Positions 59,401 through 64,000 of a stretch of 64,000 bases of DNA are shown here, piece by piece (the stretch's first letter is position 1; each line of letters starts with the position of its first letter). The notes beneath the pieces are model-generated. The model was not told the origin of the DNA. It saw nothing but the letters and a program-made list of their open reading frames with translations, and searched no databases. Origin of the DNA: Phyllostachys edulis (Eukaryota; Streptophyta; Magnoliopsida; Poales; Poaceae); the NCBI GenBank assembly GCA_036346405.1, contig CM070568.1:33088870-33152869 (forward strand), in the 5' to 3' direction. The position numbers and the translations under genes are program-made.

Positions 59401-60276
59401 TTTGGGTAAAGTAAATGAGTGTGAATGTGGTGAATTTCAAGTTGATTAACCTTAAAAGATTGAGGTGAGGTGATTGTGGCTGAAATTTATATGGAGGTGT
59501 GTGGGGAATTATATGTCAAAGTAATTCCTTGGTAGAGAAGTTGATCGAGTATGTTATTATGGATTGGAAGAGTCTCTCTTCCTAGATGTGGATTTTGTGT
59601 TCGGTTTGAGCATAGCTTTGAGGTTGCCAAATTAAAAGAAAAGAATTAGTGTGCTATGCGATGATTTGAGAATCCTTTATTTTCGATTTATGTTCTGTTT
59701 ATAAAAGAGTTTGTTAAAAATGAGTTCCGTTGAGTGTCCCTGGTTGAAGGAGGTGCCCATTGTTAAAGTGAAGAGATCGATTGATACAAGAAACAATAGT
59801 TTTTGTACCATGTGCGAGTTGTGTGGCTTGGTACAAGGGAATGTTGGCCCAAGGTACATTGGTTGTTTCGAAAGTTGTGGAGATTTGAGAGATAGCGTAT
59901 TACTAGGACCGTCTAGAGTCTGGCGTGGAACCTGATTGTTTTGTATGACACGGTGTCTAGGAGTACTCGAGAAATCCAGTGTGAAGTTTCGTTAGAACCG
60001 TTGACCTACAAATAAGACCGTACCTTCAAGTCATGTCCGTTGAGTGACTCTTGAAAGGTTGGGACGAGTAATAAGGCGTAACACGTCGATTCGTCAAGGT
60101 GCTTTGGTCGCAGCAGAGAGAGAGAGAGACCACAGGAATTTGAAGTCTAGCAAGCGAGCAATATCGAATTATTCTACAATGGTATGTGCTAATATTTTTT
60201 AGTATTAACTGTGGATATACCTTGGCGTTAAGAGTGATTAGAATTAGGGGTCGAATTCAATTTAAGGGGGGTAGAA
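56490..60276 (+). pseudogene. Internal region of LTR element 2, degenerate gypsy remnants
   Basis: There is no open frame longer than about 75 codons in 3.8 kb. Faint pol traces remain near the 3' end: GPRYIG at about 59848, like the integrase C-terminal start of gypsy elements, and VKVLWSQQ near 60095, like the chromodomain-adjacent segment KILWSHQ of the element at 19590. The plus strand is G/T-rich and C-poor, suggesting long-term C-to-T change. Because the LTRs are nearly identical, the internal region was probably already dead at insertion. Confidence 0.6.
56491..56501 (+). other. Primer-binding site of LTR element 2
   Basis: TGGTATCGAGC at two bases after the LTR, matching the initiator methionine tRNA site TGGTATCAGAGC except for one lost A within CAG. 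Confidence 0.85.
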
Positions 60277-62671
60277 TGTAATACCCCAAAAGTATTCAAG
60301 AATATTCAAAAGAGTATTTGGGAGAGATTAATTGAATTAGGAGAAGGACCAAATATAATATAGATTTAGCGACAATTAGACAGAGGGGTTTTCTGCAGTT
60401 TTTGACAACTTTGGGCCTCGGGCCTTGGCCGAGAGGCCCATGAGGGGCCGGCCACCAATAAAAGGAGGGGGGGAAACCCTAGTGCTACAGTACTGCCGCC
60501 TCTAGTACTGTAGCGCCGCACTGTAGCATCCCCCCTACTGCTATGCCAAGAGGAGAAAGGATGGAGAGGAAGGAAGAAGGAGGAACGCCGGGAATGGTGT
60601 CGAGGAGAAAGCAAGGGAAAAGAGAAGGAGAGGATCCTCGTGCCGGTGCTGGTGTGGGTGTTCGTCAACGATTTGTCAAGGGTAACACCGATCTCCGATA
60701 GTTTAGAGGTTTAATTGGTTGTTTAATCAATGTCGGGTAATAGATTCAATTCTGTCCAGATTCTTGGACGTAGGTTTTCGTATCTTTAGAGGCAGAATCT
60801 GGGGATGACTTCTCTTAGAAAGTTGGGTGACGTCCTTAGCTTTACGTGGCCGCCAAGAACACCCAAATCCGATTAACGGTCAGCAAGTTATGAATTTTTA
60901 GTGTCGCTGTCCTGCTAGTCTGTCAGATTTCTGACAGGTTGTAGAAACCTGGGTTAAGCCATTAGTTAAAGACGAAATCAGAGGATCTCGATATAACAAA
61001 AACTGTGGGTAATTTCCATACCTTTCCAGAAAGCCAAAGAACGCAATATTTGGACTTTCGTAGGAAAAGTTATGACTTTTTTTGTGTGCTGTCCAGAGAA
61101 CCCGATATGATATTTGTTGTCCTAAAGAGTGGCTTGGTAGGGGCATTTGATGGCAGAATCAGAAGGGCTCCCCAACTAAGTTTATTTAGATAATTTTATT
61201 ATCTTTTCATAAAGTGTTAGAACACCTGATTTGGATTCCTGAGCAGAAAGTTATATAATTTAGAAGTTGACTGTCCGCAGTGGACACTTAATCGATCGGT
61301 AGAAATTGGAAGGTTGGGAAGCGCTTGGGAGTTTAGCGAGTTCAATTGTGTTCTTATTTGTTTATGGGTCCAGTATGCTTGTCTTAGATTGGGTTATTAT
61401 TATGTTCAGGTGGGAGGGTGATCCCAGGGGCAGCGCCTTCTTCGCGTCCATCGTCCTCGCGTGGTTGAGGCAAGTATTCGGGTTAAAGAATAATGATGAT
61501 TGCTTGCTAAGATTGATTGTGTCTTGATCGTGATTGCCATGCATGGATGTTATTGTGATGAATTACAATATATCTTGGTATATTCAAGTTATGGTTGGAG
61601 TTTCCTGTGTTCATGGTTAATGCTTACATGTTATTATGTACATGTTGAATTCATATGTTTAGAAGATAATGTCATTGAACATATGCATGTAGTAAGCATG
61701 ATTGAGTTTTGGTCACGTGGTGACCAAGTATGAATTGTTGAGGTCCCGTCATGTCGATGACGGGCTAGAAATCCCCACATTAGTGTAATGTGGGCAATGA
61801 GTAAAGATGTCCCCATCATGCCGATGATGGGCAAAGGTCCCTATACTTGTGGAGTATAGGCTCTTGGTCCCTATTGCCGAGTGCATAGGCATGGGTATAC
61901 ATCGACGGTTGTATACCCGCATTACCGATAAAATGCGAAAAGAGATAAAGATTAAAAGGTGCATTGCATGGTTGCATTACATAAGCATGAAGGCTATGTT
62001 TAGCGTAATGTTTAATTGTGAATATTAATCTTTGTGGACTGTGTTTCTAGATTTGGCCTTGTTGATACTTGCTTGAGTCTGTGGACTCACCCTTGCTTTG
62101 TTGTGCTTTTAGGTACCTCTGGCAAGAGCGGCATGCATGGGAGGGAGTAGCTTTTACTGGATTGCACACACTACCCTTCAACCTAATAAAATCATATCAT
62201 GTAGTTCATACTATATGAATGAGTAAACTGTTAAGTTTCATTAATAGATTTGGTTGAGTGTTTTGGTCTATCTGTAATGTTGAGATTAGCAAGTTGGATT
62301 ATGCTAAATATTTCCCCATCGGATTAGACTATATTATATGCTTGGATGATAGTGAATGTTGATTTGTTGATGAACTGTAATAAGTAAACCAAGATGGGAA
62401 GGAATGATACCTTCTCCATGATTTATTACTGCTTGTGAATCTAGTTTAATGATGAACTGTAATAGATAGAAATTAACTGGTGAAGGAAGGATACCTTCTC
62501 CATATATTGGATGTTTTATTTATGCCTTCCTATGATATTACATTGGTACCTCGGTATTAATTAATAATACAAAGGAGGTTCTGCCGAATTTTGGTAAGAT
62601 GGTTGTAGATAGTTCGTTTTACTTGTTTAATTTAGTAGCATTCCAGGCTCATGTTGGGCTGGGGTGTTACA
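60277..62671 (+). repeat. LTR element 2, 3' LTR
   Basis: Same order of elements as the 5' LTR. Three modules with AAGTTAT at 60885, 61067 and 61248 (spacing 182 and 181). Hairpin array near 61710-61940. It ends GCTGGGGTGTTACA. The 13-bp hairpin at 60483-60517 has one mismatch. Confidence 0.9.
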
Positions 62672-64000
62672 CATATGTTACACTAATTTGCTTCAGAAGT
62701 AGCTAACTTTCCCCTAGACAAACTTAGTAAGGTCATATAAGGCAGTTTTTTATCGTCACTCCAGGCAGTTCCACCCTAAGGGAACACTTCTCCCAGCATC
62801 ACACCTCCCTAAGACGGCAATCACATCATATGCCTAAAACGGGAGGAATTTACATCCGCTGCAGAGGTTTCTCCTATAGAGTACTTAGCATAAAACCTTG
62901 CTCCATATGAACACACTAAGAACTAATCCAAAGGATATGAAAGGAAACTACTTCATTTCCACAAAGTAATTTACATATGGCTTTCCCTTTCGGGAACCCC
63001 CAACTATCTACACAAAGATAGGGCTTACCTTAAACTATGGTAAATAAACACGCTCGATGATTATTACCTTTGGATGTGCTTTGTTTATAGAGGAAGTACT
63101 ACTACAACTAAGGCTAGTGGAGTAGTGGATGGCTTATCTACATAGGGATGATCATGCGGGGTTTGGTGTGTTTTGGATGTGGTTGTGCGATGTGTGTGTT
63201 GGGTTGTGGTTGTGTGTGTTTTCTTCTCTCGTGATCTTTCTTTCTTGTCTTGTGTTTGTCTCCGTTGTTTTCTCTCTCGTTTACATCCGTGTCTTGCTCT
63301 TCATGGTGAGGTCTTCTTTTATAGGCGCAGAAGGATGGAGTCTTCGTGATTTTTTTCATAAGGCCTTTGTATGGCAAGTAGTACTTGATGTCTATCTTCA
63401 TGGCCTTATCGTTATCTTCGATGCTTGTACAATCATTCATGCAAAGCTTGTCTTCATATGTCTTCATGGGATGATTAACCCACCATCTTCATCACATCTT
63501 TGCTTGGAGTGGATAAGTGATGGTATAAGTAGGACTATGCCAAATGTACATGTCTTAGCTTTTAGAAAAGCTAATCCACGTTCTTGTCTTACGAATCTTC
63601 TGCAGTTTGATAGAGTCTTCTGTAGTCTTCATATAAAGGTCTTCATTGCGTAGATGGTTATTTCTCTGATATATTTTGAGATATATGATATTTGAGGAAT
63701 ATAGATATTCTTTGATATTCAAATATTTGAGATTCATAATCTACAGCCTCACAGTTCTCGTTTTATGTGGCTAATCTTATTCTCTCTCTTACTCTCAGTT
63801 ATTTGTAACCTATAATCTACAATCTCACAACTCTCTTTTTATGTGGACTTTTTTGTGGATTTTCTCTTTTTCTCTCTAACTCTCTTATGTGGCTAACTTA
63901 TAGAGGTGTATATGTATGTGGCTATTTTGAGGAGTTTTTCAAAAATTTTTTTTTTTTGCACAGGCTCTGTTTTAATATATTCTTTATTCTGGAAATTGCG
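62672..64000 (-). mobile_element. Inverted RTBV-like leader, promoter and ORF IV end, running off the window
   Basis: Continuation of the block interrupted at 54122. Read on the minus strand it is, from right to left, the end of the ORF IV region (compare 49735-49790), the intergenic region, the TATA box (complement of 63317-63324) and the leader start. The 174-codon plus-strand frame at 63129-63653 is antisense to this promoter and leader and is not a gene. Confidence 0.75.

Larger units (their letters stand above)
54123..62671 (+). mobile_element. Non-autonomous gypsy-like LTR retrotransposon inserted in the virus array
   Basis: 8.55 kb: LTRs 54123-56489 and 60277-62671, both TG...CA, nearly identical to each other; a primer-binding site two bases after the 5' LTR; a polypurine tract AAGGGGGGTAGAA (60264-60276); a 5-bp duplication CATAT. 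The 3.79-kb internal region has no gag or pol frame. LTR ends (TGTAATACC...GGGGTGTTACA) and internal LTR architecture relate it to the gypsy element at 19590, so it is probably a defective relative moved by proteins supplied in trans. Confidence 0.85.

Noticed and set aside
63129..63653. 174-codon plus-strand frame
   Set aside because: Antisense to the viral promoter and leader; the same frame is broken in the other copies (43226-43450).
37256..64000. Virus sequence as contamination by episomal virus
   Set aside because: The segments are inverted relative to each other and interrupted by a plant LTR retrotransposon with a perfect target-site duplication, so they are chromosomal.

Overview
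The window is plant nuclear DNA from a grass, most probably Oryza (rice) or a close relative. The evidence is a 21-exon gene with a GC-rich first exon, grass-type LTR retrotransposons, an RTE-type LINE, a MITE, and a rearranged array of endogenous sequences resembling rice tungro bacilliform virus (RTBV). The species is inferred; no search was run.

Layout. 1-2900: gene-poor DNA with two unusual short-repeat fields. 2921-3790 (+): a TATA promoter followed by a cluster of four box C/D snoRNAs; three have guides I can match from memory to 18S or 25S rRNA, and the first and last are paralogues. 4540-17990 (-): one complete host gene, the TRAPPII subunit TRS130 (TRAPPC10 family). I rebuilt it exon by exon: 21 exons, reading phase consistent throughout, 1244 codons plus stop, and one GC-AG intron. 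Intron 8 holds a full-length but dead RTE LINE on the opposite strand, with a perfect 15-bp target-site duplication. 18084-18370: a MITE.

19590-36305 (+): a Ty3/gypsy chromovirus (Tekay/Del-like) in the order LTR-internal-LTR-internal-LTR, flanked by a near-perfect target-site duplication and splitting an inverted-repeat element in two. 36621-37255: a (TA)n/(TATG)n microsatellite. 37256-64000: RTBV-like endogenous pararetrovirus segments. Two head-to-tail partial genomes (37867-44615 and 44616-51720) are followed by inverted and re-inverted leader and ORF blocks. A second, non-autonomous gypsy-like element (54123-62671) is inserted in them with target-site duplication CATAT. Inverted virus sequence continues past the window end.

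Most interesting: (1) both LTR families, although diverged, carry the same unnamed architecture: three degenerate modules with a 181-182 bp period, a run of about seven consecutive short hairpins whose stems differ between families but still pair, a GAGTC/GACTC hairpin, an intron-like segment ending just after it, and a terminal CCTCC/GGAGG hairpin. (2) The virus ORF I copies are free of ATG for about 500 bases, preserving the signature of RTBV leaky scanning. (3) Many differences between repeat copies are small indels at CAG/CTG/CCG sites, including inside tRNA primer-binding sites whose true sequence is known. This suggests methylation-linked sequencing error, so apparent pseudogenisation of the mobile elements should be treated with caution.
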